DNA of 64,000 nt from Zygnema cylindricum (GCA_037447655.1 JBBHKE010000083.1:62001-126000); one strand, 5' to 3'; numbered from the stretch's first letter, positions 44,004 to 55,203 are shown. The notes: generated from the sequence alone by a model not told the origin. A program made the numbers and translations.

Positions 44004-44076
44004 GAGTCCGGTAGGACTCGAACTTGTGACCGGCAGAGCGCGGCGTAGCCGTTAGCTCTAACTAGTCTGTCGTAGA
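44004..44076 (-). other. tRNA-like module, antisense in E3 5' LTR
   Basis: Minus strand: ACTAGTTAGAGC, then a mutated B box GTTCGAGTCC. About 215 bp from the LTR start. Confidence 0.55.
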
Positions 44077-44551
44077 AGTCCGTTAGAAGATATAGGGTTC
44101 GATATGTATTTAAACTATTGTATTGTATTGAAATCATTTAACTGGAATTTGAACAAAAGAACATAAAACTTATTAAAGTTTAGTGCGGACGTCATTTCGC
44201 ACGAAACAAATGAATCGGGCATTTGTTTCGACCGTCGACATTTAATGTCGGATTTAATTCGACGGCACATATAATCGCCGAGATCGCGGAATGGTCACTT
44301 TGGCTTTTATGGACGTGGCATGACTTGGTGCTGCATGGAAGGATGACATTCGGTCGCGGGAATTCCAAAGAAAATACGGAAGAGTTGAAAAGTGACACGC
44401 GTCCACTCAGTGGCCTTGTCGTACACAGGCCATACAGAAAGGACATCGGCCGTAGTACCTTTTTGTACTTTACAGTCATATGATTGGTTTGTATTTCAGT
44501 AGATAGGGGCTGTGAGTGGGGTTTAGGACTTCGGAAATTTGGTAGGCAGTC

Positions 44552-44580
44552 ACCTCTCTCTAAGAGAGTTTTGTATAAAA
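44552..44580 (+). promoter_or_regulatory. Probable core promoter of family-I LTR
   Basis: A CTCTCTCTAAGAGAG hairpin is followed by TTTTGTATAAAA. The hairpin plus TATA-like box recurs at the same place in the other family-I LTRs and, in altered form, in family III (51636-51668). Promoter role is inferred from position. Confidence 0.45.
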
Positions 44581-44794
44581 TTTGCATTTTTGCCGGCTTA
44601 TAACTTATCGCCTGGTTGGGCGTTTTCAGAGATTTTTTTCCTACAGACTCAAGAGAGTCCAGAATGCACAAGGGTCCAGTCATATTGTGTGCTTGTCTGC
44701 TAGGGTAGCAGTGGTTTCCATTGGAAGTGGGTTAGTTAATAACTATCTAGACGCTTCTTGAATTCTGTAGTCCAATGGAGGACACAGAATTGCT

Positions 44795-44809
44795 GGTTAT
44801 CGGCCCACC
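44795..44809 (+). other. E3 primer-binding site, half-tRNA type
   Basis: GGTTATCGGCCCACC directly follows the LTR; 14 of 15 bases pair with the initiator tRNA-Met anticodon arm. It is translated in the gag frame (MEDTELLVIGPPS). Confidence 0.78.
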
Positions 44810-45163
44810 CTCTAGGGTGCCCACCTTTAATGGATCTGGGTTCATCTATTGGGAATCCATGATGATGGGAGCTTTGTGCGAAAAACGATACTGGGGTATC
44901 GTCAGTGGAAAAGTGAAACGTCGACCTTCGAGAACTCCACCAAGATTTGGAGGAGTAAGGTTTCCGGCAGCAACGGCTGCCTCAGCGGAGGAGGCAAATG
45001 ATGGGGACAGCAATGTGTCGGAAAAGGTGAAAGGGAAGTAGACACCCCTCACTCCTATTGCCACAGTATCGGGAGCGGCGACCGTGAAGACCGCGGAGAA
45101 CGATACTCAAATGTGGGAGGATGTAAACATGGATGCCAAGAACTTCATTCTGAGGCATCTCGG

Positions 45164-45281
45164 TCAGAGTTTTTGTCTGCCAGGGTGGCAGTTATTTTTG
45201 CTTAAACACAAAGGGGTCAGGATTATCCTAGAGGCTTCTTGGAAGCTGTCCACTCTGAGGACTTATGGAGGTCTCAGAGTT
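45164..45281. repeat. 118-bp LTR-end-like insert in E3 gag
   Basis: Almost identical to 55883-56000. It contains TTGTCTGCCAGGGTGGCAG and TATCCTAGAGGCTTCTTGG, which resemble the last 120 bp of family-I LTRs, so it is probably an LTR terminus of a related family. Confidence 0.75.
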
Positions 45282-45782
45282 TCAAAAAGCTAGTGAGTTA
45301 CAATTACAAAGGAGGAAAGATGTTAGATTACTGTAATGATCTTTCTTGTTTGTATATGGAGATGTAAAGTGTCGGGTGGACAGGTACAATGAAAATGAAA
45401 TTCAACACTCTTATCATGAAGCTACTCCATGAGTACGAGAACATAGTGTACCAAGTACAGAAAATGCCTGATAGTTCATAAAAAATAGAACACAGTGGTC
45501 CGGATGATACTTGTGCAGGAAAACACAATGGAGATTAGGAGAGGAGGAAAGAGCATTCAAGCTCTAGCAGTAGAATGGGACTGATGGGGGAAGGACCCGA
45601 AGATACCGTACAAAGGGGAAAGAGATCACTTTGGAGGACCGAGGCCCTCAAAGGGCCTTTGTCATTTTTGCAAAAAGCCGGGACACTTCTTAGATTGTGT
45701 CAAGTTGTCGGAGCTGAAGCTCCAAGAGAACCGTGGAGGGGGTTCTTCCGGAGGGAAGAAAAAGGCCCTTGTGGTCACATAA

Positions 45783-47060
45783 GTGAAAGGAGAAATCGAG
45801 GACGAGTCCTCAAAAGAGGATAGGGAGCTTCTTCTTTACAAGAGTCTAGAGGAGAAAGAGATCCCTCGGAGACAAAAGTGTGCCGTTAGAGCAATTCGGG
45901 AAGCGCCACAAGAAGGGTGGATCATTGACTCAGGTGCATCCATGCATATGTGCCGTGATAAGGAACTCTACACTAAGCTAAGAAAGATCCATACTGTAGA
46001 GATAGAGTATAGGGATGGGAGAGTGGTTACTACATATCTAGTGGGGTCATTAGATCAAAAAGTCTTAGTGGAGGGTAAGACTTCTATAATTACATATTCA
46101 GATGTACTCTACATTCCTCAGCTGAGTAAAAATCTTGTATCTACGTCTGTGCTAGATGACAAAGAGTTTGATACCTTCACTATAAAGGGAGCCTTTACTG
46201 CTAAGTATGGGGATGATGTTTACTTCACGGCAGATAAGGGTAGCCAAAGAATGTTTAGGCTTAACGTGAGTAATGAAAAGAAGAATGCTTACTATGTTGG
46301 TGTTCCTAAGTTGATGATTTGGCATAAGTGGTCGGGGCATGTGCATTTTGATAGGTTGAGGGAAATGAAAAAGCTTGGGGTAGTAGAAGGCATTCAGTTT
46401 GGGGATAATGAAATGATGGATGATTCTAGTGGCTGTGCTCAAGGAAAGGCTCACAGACTTCCCTTTCCCACTGCAGCCACATACAGAGGTGAGAAAGTAC
46501 TAGATTTGGTCCACACAGATATTTAGGGACCTGCAAAACTACCTTCGATTAGCGGAAAGAGGTTTATGTTGAGAATAACCGTTGACTGATCTAGATACTC
46601 TAGAGTGTATTTCTTAAAAACAGAGTTTGAAACATCAACTTACTTCAAAGAATATAAAGCCTGGAGTGAGAAGTTGCATGAAACCCCCATTAAGAAAATA
46701 ATGAGTGATAATGGGGGCGAATATACCTCGAAACAGTTTGAGGAATATTTGAGAGATGAGGGAATGCATCACCAAAAAACTGTACCATATAGCCCGGAAC
46801 AAAATGGGGAAGCTGAGAGGTTGAATCCAACACTAGGAGATAGTGCATGCAGTATGTCGGCCGACAAGAAAATAGGAAAGAGATTTTCGGCATAGGCAAT
46901 GAACTGTGCCAACTACATTAAAAATAGATTCCTTACCCCAGCTGTAAAGGGAGTGACACCTTATGAGAGATGGGTTGGAAGGAAACCAGATATCTCTCAC
47001 CTTAAAGTGTGTGGTAGCCAAGTTTAGAGTCTTGACATGGATAGGAAAAACTATAAACTA
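45783..47060 (+). pseudogene. E3 copia protease and integrase
   Basis: 45783-46526 has IPRRQKCAVRAIREAPQEGW, IIDSGASMHMC (intact DSGAS protease site), the pre-integrase region and IWHKWSGHVHFDRLREMKKL. After a stop at 46526, 46605-46895 has IMSDNGGEYTSKQFEEYLRD and SPEQNGEAERLNPTL. The first integrase Asp (HTDI) is at the end of the first frame. Several stops make it inactive. Confidence 0.82.
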
Positions 47061-47560
47061 GATGCTAAGGGAAATCCATGATACTTTGTGGGATATGATG
47101 AGGATGTTAAGGGGTATAGAGTGTATGACTTAGCAAAGAAAGATATCATTCTGGTCAAACACCTAGTTGTGATAGATGAAGGGAAGTCATTTGACCCTTT
47201 CAAATATACAAAGAATATAAGAATCAGATTTGAGTCCGAAAATGGGGAGAACTCGGTCATTCCCGAAAAGGACATGAGTGAAACCGTGATTGCACACTCA
47301 GGGGAGATCCGAGATACAGAAGATTCACTGGAGACCTCACATACTCCTATGGACTTCAAGGAGATAGAAGAAGTGGGACAAGAACCGGCTTCCATGGACG
47401 GTGAGGAGAAATTTAAGACATCCACCCATTCCAGCTTCGGAGTTAAACGGAGGGAGAAAGAGCAGCAAAAAGATACAGGAAAAACAAGCCGCTCATAAGG
47501 TAACTAAGTTATCTCACCCAGATGAGCCTCAGGCTTACTTGGAGGCAGTGAATAGTCCAG
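47061..47560 (+). pseudogene. E3 integrase C-terminal linker
   Basis: Reads GYDEDVKGYRVYDLAKKDII and LVKHLVVIDEGKSFDPFKYT, an acidic spacer and then HPDEPQAYLEAVNSPEKERG, which leads into the reverse transcriptase. One frameshift near 47490. Confidence 0.75.
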
Positions 47561-48475
47561 AGAAAGAAAGAGGGATTAGAGCCATAAATGATGAGATAGC
47601 CTCCATCATGGAAGCAAATACTTGGGAACTCGTGGATTGTCCTCTAGACAGAAAAACCTATTGGGTGTAAATGGGTATTTAAACTAAAACTGAACCCAGA
47701 TAATACCGTTGAGAGATATAAGGCGCGATTGGTAGCGAAGGGGTTCACCCAAAAAGAGGGGATTGACTATAAGGAGACCTTTGCTCCAGTTGTTGGGTTC
47801 CCATCAGTAAGGACTCTCCTCAATCTCGCAACAGCGGAAGACATAGAAATACACCAGACGTAGATTAAGACCGCTTTTTTTAATGATGAGTTAGAGGAAG
47901 AAATTTTCATGAGGCAACACGAGGGGTTCGTGGAGGAAGGAGAAGAGAGCAAAGTCTGCAGGCTGATAAAGTCCTTGTATGGACTGAAGTAGGCTCCCCG
48001 GCAGTGGAATAAGAAACTAGATGAGTTTCTCACAGGTGTGGGATATATCAGAATCAGCTCTGACCATTCTATCTATATGTTTGAAGATGAGTATGGTGTC
48101 ATTTTTATTGCAATTTATGTGGATAATCTGCTTGTGTTGAGTAAATCTTTGAAAAAATCAATAAGTTAAAGAAAGATCTTAGAATCAGATTTGATATGAA
48201 GGATTTAGGGGAGGCAAGATATATTTTGGGGATTCAAATGGAGAGAGATAAGGCAAAGAAGATTATCAGACTTACTCAGAAAGAAACAATATGTAATATG
48301 CTTGAGAAATTCCAGATGGAAAATGCTAACAGTTGAACCACTCCCATAAACTTGAAAAAAGTAAGTGATGGGAGTGTAGAAGGAGGAGTGATGATCTTAG
48401 ATGATCAGATGAGTCCAGAAAAGAGAGAGTTTATGAAGTCTATTCCTAATAGACGGGTCGTATGAAGTTTAATCT
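47561..48475 (+). pseudogene. E3 copia reverse transcriptase
   Basis: RVT_2 pieces: RAINDEIASIMEANTWELVD, LVAKGFTQKEGIDY, RQHEGFVEEGEESK, then a stop before APRQWNKK. The active site reads IYVDNLLVLS (YVDD changed to YVDN), followed by DMKDLGEARYILGIQMERDK. Multiple stops. Confidence 0.78.
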
Positions 48476-49126
48476 ATTTTAGAAACTTTACCAGGCTCGA
48501 CATAGCGGTAATAATTGGAATACCCAGTATGAGTCTTAATGATCCTAGGAAGAGAGACTGGAAGGCAGCCAAGAGATTTATGAGATATCTGGTGGGAACG
48601 AGAGAATTATGGTAACATTTGGGAGGGGAGCACCTTGACAACTACTTGGAGTGATGCCAAATATGGGGACGCACCTATGAGAAAATGCACTTCTGGGTAT
48701 GTGTTTTATGTTGAGGAAGGTTTTTGCTGTTGAAGCAGTAAGCAACAAAAGGTGGTTGCTCAATCTACTATAGAGGAAGAGTGCATGGCCTCTTGTTCTG
48801 TTGTGAAAGAGTTGATGTGGGTCAAGTCCTTATTGCAAGAACTTGGGCATATGAAAGAGGGAGTAAAAAAGTGTTTTGTGATAATCAAGCTGCCATTGCA
48901 ATTGCAGCTAATCCAAAATATCATTTTAAGGGCTAAACATATGGAATAAGATTGAGTTTTGTAAGAGAAAAAGTTGAGAATAAGATTGTGAATCTTGTAT
49001 ATAGATCTGATGAGGAAATGGTGGCTGATATGATGACAAAACCGGTGCCTTCTCCCAAGTTAAAATATTGCAGAGAAAAGTGTGGGTTAAAACAAAAGTT
49101 AAAGTTAGACTAGAAAATAAGGGGAG
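48476..49126 (+). pseudogene. E3 copia RNase H and polypurine tract
   Basis: VVAQSTIEEECMASCSVVKE, LMWVKSLLQELGHM and DIRLSFVREKVENKIV-like segments, frameshifted near 48870 (DNQAAI region). The polypurine tract AATAAGGGGAG ends at the LTR. Confidence 0.78.
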
Positions 49127-50131
49127 TGTTAAAATTATTAGATTTATGTGGTATTTTCTAGGTCTAAATAGTTTAGTTCAAAAAGGAAAAGAAAAAGGCA
49201 GACAGCCTGCCTCCACCTCCTCTCTCTACCCACCATACTTGATGTAGTCACTGAGGGATAAAGAGGGAGGTAGAGCCATGGCTATCCTAGCTCATCACAC
49301 AGGACTAAAGAGTGACTTAAGTCTTTTTCAACAAAAGGTTGAGTTCGGCAAGTTTCGAACCTCCGACCAGCAGAGCGCGGCGTAGCCGTTAGCTTTGACC
49401 AGTTTATCGTAGAAGTCCGTTAGAAGATAAAGGGTTCGATATGTATTTAAACTATTGTATGGTACTGAAATCAATTAACTGGAATTTGAACGAAGGAACA
49501 TATAACTTGTTAAAGTTTAGTGCGGACGTCATTTTGCACGAAACAAATGAATCGGGCATTTGTTTCGACGGTCGACATTTAATGTCGGATTTAATCCGAC
49601 GGCACATATCATCGCCGAGATCGCGGAATGGTCACTTTGGCTTTTATGGACGTGGCATGTCTTGGCGCCGCGTGGAAGGATGACATTTGGTCGCGGGAAT
49701 TCCAAGGAATGTACGGACGAGTTGAAAAGTGACACGCGTCCACTCAATGGCCTTGTCGTACACACGACGTACAGAAAGGACATCGGTTGTTGTACCTTTT
49801 TGTACTTTAGAGTCATATGATTGGTTCGTACTTCAGTAGATAGGGGCTGTAAGAGTGGGTTAGGACTTAGGAAATTTGGTAGGCAGTCACCTCTCTCCAA
49901 GAGAGCTTTGTAAAAAATTGGCATTTTTGCCGGCTCATAAATTATCGCCTAGTTGGGCGTTTTCAGAGATTTTTTTTCCTACGGACTCAAGGGAGTCTAA
50001 GCTGCAGAGGGGTGCAGTCAAATTGTTTTTTTGTCTGCTTGGGTAGCAGTGGTTGTCATTGGAAGTTGGTTTTTAATAGCTATCTAGAGGCATCCTGAAT
50101 TCTGTAGTTGAATGGAGGACACTGAATTGCA
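49127..50131 (+). mobile_element. 3' LTR of copia element E3 (family I)
   Basis: 1005 bp, TGTTAAAATTATTAGATTTA to GACACTGAATTGCA, followed by AACTT. Complete in structure; the TATA-like site is mutated (TTGTAAAAAA). Confidence 0.85.
49344..49416 (-). other. tRNA-like module, antisense in E3 3' LTR
   Basis: Minus strand: ACTGGTCAAAGC, then GGTTCGAAACT, more degenerate than the copies at 37064 and 40408. Confidence 0.5.
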
Positions 50132-50419
50132 AACTTAGGCATGTATCTAAGTATGAGATGCTTTGCTATAGTTTTTTTTTCACTCCCAAATTTTACTGTT
50201 GTTTTCTTCAATTTTAGTTATAACCCCTACGAGTTGAACCGTAGCCGAGAGCCTAACTCCCCTCACCATAGGTGTTCCATTTCCCTTCTCTCATTTTTCC
50301 TTTTCCATGGCAATGATTTTCCCTTCACCTTCCATTGCATCTGAAATCCTGTTAGTTTTTTTGGGAAGCCTAGGTGAATCCCCGTAGTGAGTTCCACCAA
50401 ACCCCGGTGGCAGACACCT

Positions 50420-50559
50420 CACTTGTCTAGAAACAATTCCTTATAAGTGTTTTCGAAAAGCAATCCCTCCATCGTAAATCTCCAATAAGTGAAGTTTGTT
50501 CTATCAAACATAGGCACCCTTAATGGTGGGCCCATAATCTGAAATTTTATTGGTTCCAT
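50420..50559 (-). pseudogene. Copia family-V gag start with half-tRNA primer site
   Basis: ATG at 50559 (minus) reads MEPIKFQIMGPPLRVPMFDR and continues to a stop near 50422. The primer site GATTATGGGCCCACC (50525-50539) follows an LTR end CA and matches the initiator tRNA-Met anticodon arm at 14 of 15 positions. Confidence 0.65.
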
Positions 50560-50981
50560 TCCCCCACATAATTTACAGTATTAAAAAAGCTTATTTAGAT
50601 AGTGTCGACTCCAAGTTGATACAAACCCAAATGACGAACATCTTGACAGTAAAAACCCCAATACAGCTTCACCCCTAGTGAAAGAAGAATTTCAGTGTGC
50701 TCAATTCCCCCACAGAATGTAAAGTTAGAATATGAGTTTTTGACACATTCCCCCACTTTGAATTTCCCTTAGAAATGCAGCCACCTTGGCAGGCAAAAAA
50801 TTTGACCGTTTACACTCCTGTGTAGTTTGGACTCCATTGAGTCCGCGGCAAAAAAAATCTCTGAATTTGCTCCATGAGCATTAAGTTATGGCTGTTCAAA
50901 GACAACGAGTTTATACAGATAGCCTTTGGGAGAGAGGGCTTTCAAAAAAAGTCTAAGTTATAAGAACCTACTCATACACTA
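50540..50981 (-). mobile_element. Partial LTR, copia family V
   Basis: Minus-strand LTR end (AATTTCA at 50540) followed upward by CCCCCAC-rich sequence, a GACTCAATGGAGTCC-type segment and TCATGGAGCAAATTCAG, comparable to the LTR ends of the other families. Truncated at 50981 where the family-III LTR begins. Confidence 0.5.
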
Positions 50982-51891
50982 TGTTGAAAAGAGTTAATTA
51001 ATAGATTACTTCTATATTTTAGTTATAATGTAAAGAGAGAGAAAGAGAGAACCAAAGGAACGCCATGGATGTCGCGTCATTTAGAAAGAAGGAGAATGAA
51101 ATATAAGTTATCTTACTATTTGTAGCAAAATACTGCCTCTGGCCAGATTGGTCGGATTTCAACCAGGGTCTACAGACTATCACTTAGACTTAAGCCTTAT
51201 CCATTAAGGCACTAGCGAAATGATATACGTACTACGTTTCACAAATATTCATCTATTTATTTAACGGACTAATTTACAGCAGACTAACAAAAACACGCAT
51301 TAATCAATTCATGCATAAAAGTGAATCGAAGCCGCATAAATACAAATGATCGGACGGCCACAATTGCAGCCGCCACCCGCAATAAATTTCGGCGGCCTTT
51401 GGGGATAGCGTCACGCGAAGCCACTAACACCATACTATTGGATACCGGAGAAGATGGGAGGAGGAACCATGGCTCCCGTTTTGACAAGCGTCACTTTGAA
51501 AGCCATGTCGTACAATGGTCGTACAATAAGTACATCGCCTAGTGTACCTTCTTGTACTATATAGTGTTTCTATTAGACTAGGGTTTAGTAGTAGGCAGTC
51601 GTAAGTAGGCAGACCTAGACTTAGTGAAATTTAGGTACCTCTCTCTAAGAGAGCTTATAACTATAAAAGTCATCTTTGACCAACCATAACTTACTGATCA
51701 GGGGAGCAAATTTAGTGTTTTTTTTTGCGTTTGACTTAGGAGAGTCTTTTCCTCACAGGGGTAAGAGTGGTCAGAATATTTGTGTGCCTGCGCGGCGCTT
51801 ATTCAACGGGATAGCAGAAGGGGCAAATATTATCCTAGAGGCTATACAAAGGCTGCTCATTCTCTAGGTCAATGGAGACCACATAATTGCA
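50982..51891 (+). mobile_element. Solo LTR, copia family III
   Basis: 910 bp, TGTTGAAAAGAGTTAATT to ATGGAGACCACATAATTGCA. It has the same layout as family I: tRNA-like module about 160 bp in, CTCTCTCTAAGAGAG hairpin, CATAACTTA, GACTTAGGAGAGTC, CCTAGAGGC and ATGGAG-ACCACA end. No target duplication (CACTA / CGCGC). Confidence 0.65.
51144..51216 (-). other. tRNA-Arg-like module, antisense in family-III LTR
   Basis: On the minus strand GCCTTAATGGATAAGGC forms a GCC/GGC D-stem identical in style to plant tRNA-Arg, and GGTTGAAATCC is a near B box (GGTTCGAATCC). T and acceptor stems are eroded. Confidence 0.65.
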
Positions 51892-52199
51892 CGCGCCACA
51901 CGAGTAGGAAAAAATTAGGATGTCACGCAAAGACATGCGACGTACCAAAATGTTTTAAAAAATAGGATGAGAAATGCTACGTTCCAATATATATATATTT
52001 ATATATACATATATATGATGCTTAAAGACTCATTTTAGACATTAACAACAGCGACGGGCATTGTCGACTTTTAGAATCGTCATACTCTAAAGTAACAATT
52101 TCGTTGTTACACATTGGGACAGTTGAAAATCGTGTACGAGGAATTTTAGCTAGAATACAAAGTAAGTTCGCTAAGTTTCATCTAAATGGGGCCATACCC
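51892..52199. mobile_element. Right-end fragment of an H5/H6-type MITE
   Basis: Shares TTACACATTGGGACAGTTGA, AAAATACAAAG-like and AAGTTCGCTAAGTTTC stretches with the right part of H5 (14630-14731) and ends AAATGGGGCCATACCC followed by TAA. The left end is missing. Confidence 0.55.
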
Positions 52200-52251
52200 T
52201 AAGCTAATAGAATCTCGCTTTAGGTTCCCAAGATCAAAGCAAAGCATTTTT

Positions 52252-53216
52252 TGTAATTTTGTGACCTTCGTTGGTACACAGAATGTCTAGCTTATTTGAA
52301 GCCTCTATGATAATATATGCACTTTTGAATTTGACAATGAATAATTCCCACCCTAGGACGGAAAAACTCTCACCGACTACACCTTTGTGTAGCCTGGATC
52401 CCTTGAGTCTGCTGCAAAAAGAATCAGGGAAATTGCTCCCATGAGCATTAAGTTATGGCTGACAAAAGTTGGTCCATAAATACAAGTGCACTGTGGGAGA
52501 GAGGGTGAAAAACCAAAAATATTCGAAGTCCTAAGCTACCTCTCTAAACCTATTACTAGGGTACTTCGACCAATCAGAAGACTGTAAAGTATAAGAAGGT
52601 ACAGGTATTGCTGTACTTCTTGTAAGACCATAGTACGCTATGGCTGTTTTGCTGACGCTTGTCAGTTCCGGAGCCGTAGTTACTCCTCCCGTGATATCCG
52701 TTGTCCAACCATATATTGCCACGTTTCATCCGCCGACACCTGGTTTGCAAACCACCAAACTTCTATTCCGGCATTCCGGCACCACTATGAGCCGTTCAAT
52801 CATCTGGACATTTGATTTCGTTCGTCGAAATTAAATATCGATTCATATATTTCGTGCGGTCCCAATTTCGTACGAACCGGTATGTTTCTATGCATAAATC
52901 GTCCCGTAATTAGTTAAATGGAATATTTGACGCTGTACATTTTTAAATAAACATCGCGCCATATACGTGTATCGATTACTTCAAGACCTACCGGATAAGG
53001 CGGACGGCTAGTCCGTATGGCGGTCATCAGGAGGTCACTCGATCAAGCCCCACAAGTGACCGTCTATATTTTGCAGAAAAACTATATTAATGATCTGCCT
53101 GTCTCCTTAGCTGCAAGAGGCAGCCATGGCTGCTTGTAGGTCCTCAATGACTACGACAAGTATGAGGACTGCAGTAAGGTCACAAGAAAGACCACAAAAT
53201 ACCTATCTTTTCAACA
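52252..53216 (-). mobile_element. 3' LTR of copia element E6 (family II)
   Basis: Minus reading TGTTGAAAAGATAGGTATTT (53216) to GGTCACAAAATTACA (52252), 965 bp. Upstream in sense are the polypurine tract AATAAGGGGAG and RNase H. Closest to the LTR at 58667-59683. Confidence 0.75.
52988..53056 (+). other. tRNA-Arg-like module, antisense in family-II LTR
   Basis: ACCGGATAAGGCGGACGGCT followed by CGATCAAGCCC at the B-box position. The GGATAAGGC core is typical of plant tRNA-Arg D-arms. Confidence 0.55.
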
Positions 53217-54130
53217 CTCCCCTTATTTTCTAGTGTATCTTTTGCTTCAGTCCACACTTCTCCCTACAAAACATCAATTTAGGAGAAAGAACCGGTTTAG
53301 TCATCATATCTACTACCATCTAACCATCTTGTCTATATTCCAAACTAATGATTTTATTCTCAACTTTCTCCCTAACAAAGCTTAAACGAATATCCATGTT
53401 TTTGCTTTAAAATAATGCGTAGGGTTTGCTGCAATTCCAATCGCAGCTTGATTGTCACAAAATATCTTTTGTACTCCATTCTTTATGTATCCCAATTCTT
53501 GAAGCAAAGATTTCACCCACATTAATTCTTTCATAGTCAAACAAGAGGCCATACACTCCGCCTCCATGGTGGACTGAGCAATCACCTTTTGTTGCTTACT
53601 ACTCCAACAGCAAGCCCCATTCGCAACATAAACACATACCCAGAAATACACCTTCTCATCGAAGTATCCCCATAACTGGCATCACTCCAAGTAGTGATGT
53701 CAGTATTATCCCCTCTCAGATAGAACCACAAATCTCTCGTTCTTACCAAATACCGCATGACCTTTTTGGCTGCTTCCGAATCTTTCTTCCTGAATCATTT
53801 AGACTCTTACTTAATACTCCCACCGCTGCAGCTATATCACGATGAGTACAGTTGATAAAGTAGATCAAACTACCGACAACCTATTTGTACGGAATAGTCT
53901 GCATGAACTTGCTTTCCTTAGGTCCTAGCTCATTATCCAAGATCAAGACTCCCTTCTCTGAGCTCCCCTCATTTCCCTTCTTTAAGTCCATTGGAGTCGT
54001 ACAACTTTTGGCTATTTTCATTTGAAAATTTTCAAGCATATTCCCAATTGCTTCTTTTTGAGTTAGTCTAATTGTTTTCTTTTCTCTATCCCTCTCCATT
54101 TAAATTTCCAAAATGTACTTTGCCTCCCCC
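53217..54130 (-). pseudogene. E6 copia RNase H and RT C-terminus (truncated)
   Basis: 53382-53651 reads VIAQSTMEAECMASCLTMKE and IFCDNQAAIGIAANPTHYFK (RNase H with DNQAA). 53881-54099 reads MERDREKKTIRLTQKEAIGN and LENFQMKIAKSCTTPMDLKK (end of RT). The element stops at about 54130; YVDD and everything upstream are absent. Confidence 0.78.
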
Positions 54131-54142
54131 AAAAAGACGATG

Positions 54143-54465
54143 TTGGCCGCCTATTGGCCAACATCTTAAGTAGTTTCATGCATGTAAAGTAAACTAGATG
54201 TAGGCTAATTTTGCTTAGGCCTAGCGTAGCTCTTACTTAGCCTAATTCTCAGACTTAGAGAATTTAGCTTTTGGACAAGAATTTTCTCTTGGCAGCGGAG
54301 CTTTTCTCATGCTCTCACTCTCACCGATTGCCCACGTGTCTTTCTTCTCCTTGCTAGCTAGATGTAGAGGCTAGATAGAGTAAGACTATTCTCCTTGTTT
54401 TTCTGCCCTCGTTTTTAATCCACACAGCCTAAGGCCACGTCCGGAAGGTTTCCCTCCAAAGTTTT
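54143..54465 (+). mobile_element. Possible LTR of an unrelated element
   Basis: Starts TGTTGGCC and holds the inverted repeat TGTTGGCC..GGCCAACA. It ends near GGTTTCCCTCC..TTTTTCA followed by TTTGGTGGAAGTG, a possible primer site. Starts exactly where the truncated E6 pol ends. No second LTR or coding sequence found. Confidence 0.3.
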
Positions 54466-54914
54466 TCATTTGGTGGAAGTGTGAGATTGGCGATCATGAG
54501 GGAGCACATTTGGACCTTGCTGTGCCTTCCTCGGGCAGCTTGACGGTTTGGTTGTGTGTTTGTGTCTTGTTTGTATTTCGGTTGGCTTGAAAGGAGTGTA
54601 TTTTTGATCGGATTTGGATTTTCCCTTGTTCCGGTTGGAATATTTCTTGCTTTGCTGTCGTAACGGGATAACTCTTGTAGAGAATGTGATAAAGACCAGA
54701 GAGCCTAGTGGTTACCTCCTGGCTTAGCATAATTATTGGGTCCACTTACTTTAGGGGATTATTCTTCCCCTTCTCTCTTTGGGTCATTTTCATCTTTATT
54801 CCTTCACATGGTGTATATACTTTTTTTTGGCATTTCATATTTCTTTTCGTTGTTATATATGTTTGTGAGCATGACTTTGCTGTTTTTGATGCATGTTCGC
54901 TTGCTTGTCTCCCA
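54466..54914. other. No recognised gene
   Basis: Open frames exist on both strands (54494-54745 minus, 54708-54947 plus), but they lack motifs; the plus frame is hydrophobic (Phe/Leu/Val). Confidence 0.3.
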
Positions 54915-55203
54915 TGCACGACAGATCTTCTTAGATCACTACTTTGATCAGAGACCGTCCGATCGTCTGAATCTAACGGTTTAAATAAGTTTTACCTCAA
55001 AACTCACAGAAATTGTTTTTTTTGTCCGATTGTTTTTCAAAATTTAGACATGACGTTTAATTCTCTATCGATCGATGTGCAACTCAACCCTGAAACTATT
55101 TTTTTTCATTTTTCGACCAATACAATATGGGCCTTAAGGGCATATTGTATGTTTTGCATACAATAGGCATATTGTATGGGCCTACTTTCACCTACTTTTG
55201 AAC
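54915..55203 (-). mobile_element. Inverted partial copy of MITE G
   Basis: Shares GGCCCATACAATATGCC, GACCGTCCGATCGTC-type and CCTACTTTTGAAC (end) sequences with 13105-13335, on the opposite strand. Confidence 0.6.

Larger units (their letters stand above)
43790..44794 (+). mobile_element. 5' LTR of copia element E3 (family I)
   Basis: 1005 bp, from TGATAGCTTATTAGATTT to GACACAGAATTGCT. Same length as the 3' LTR at 49127-50131, with visible substitutions between them. No target duplication (outer flanks ATGAG and AACTT). Confidence 0.82.
44775..45790 (+). pseudogene. E3 copia gag
   Basis: ATG 44775 lies in the LTR, giving MEDTELLVIGPPSRVPTFNG then SGFIYWESMMMGALCEKRYW up to a stop at 45039. 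Homology resumes with NDTQMWEDVNMDAKNFILRH. A 118-bp foreign piece (45164-45281) then replaces the gag middle, after which QKLVSYNYKGGK-type sequence continues near 45290. A zinc-knuckle CHFCKKPGHF-like segment is near 45665-45700. Several stops; inactive. Confidence 0.8.
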
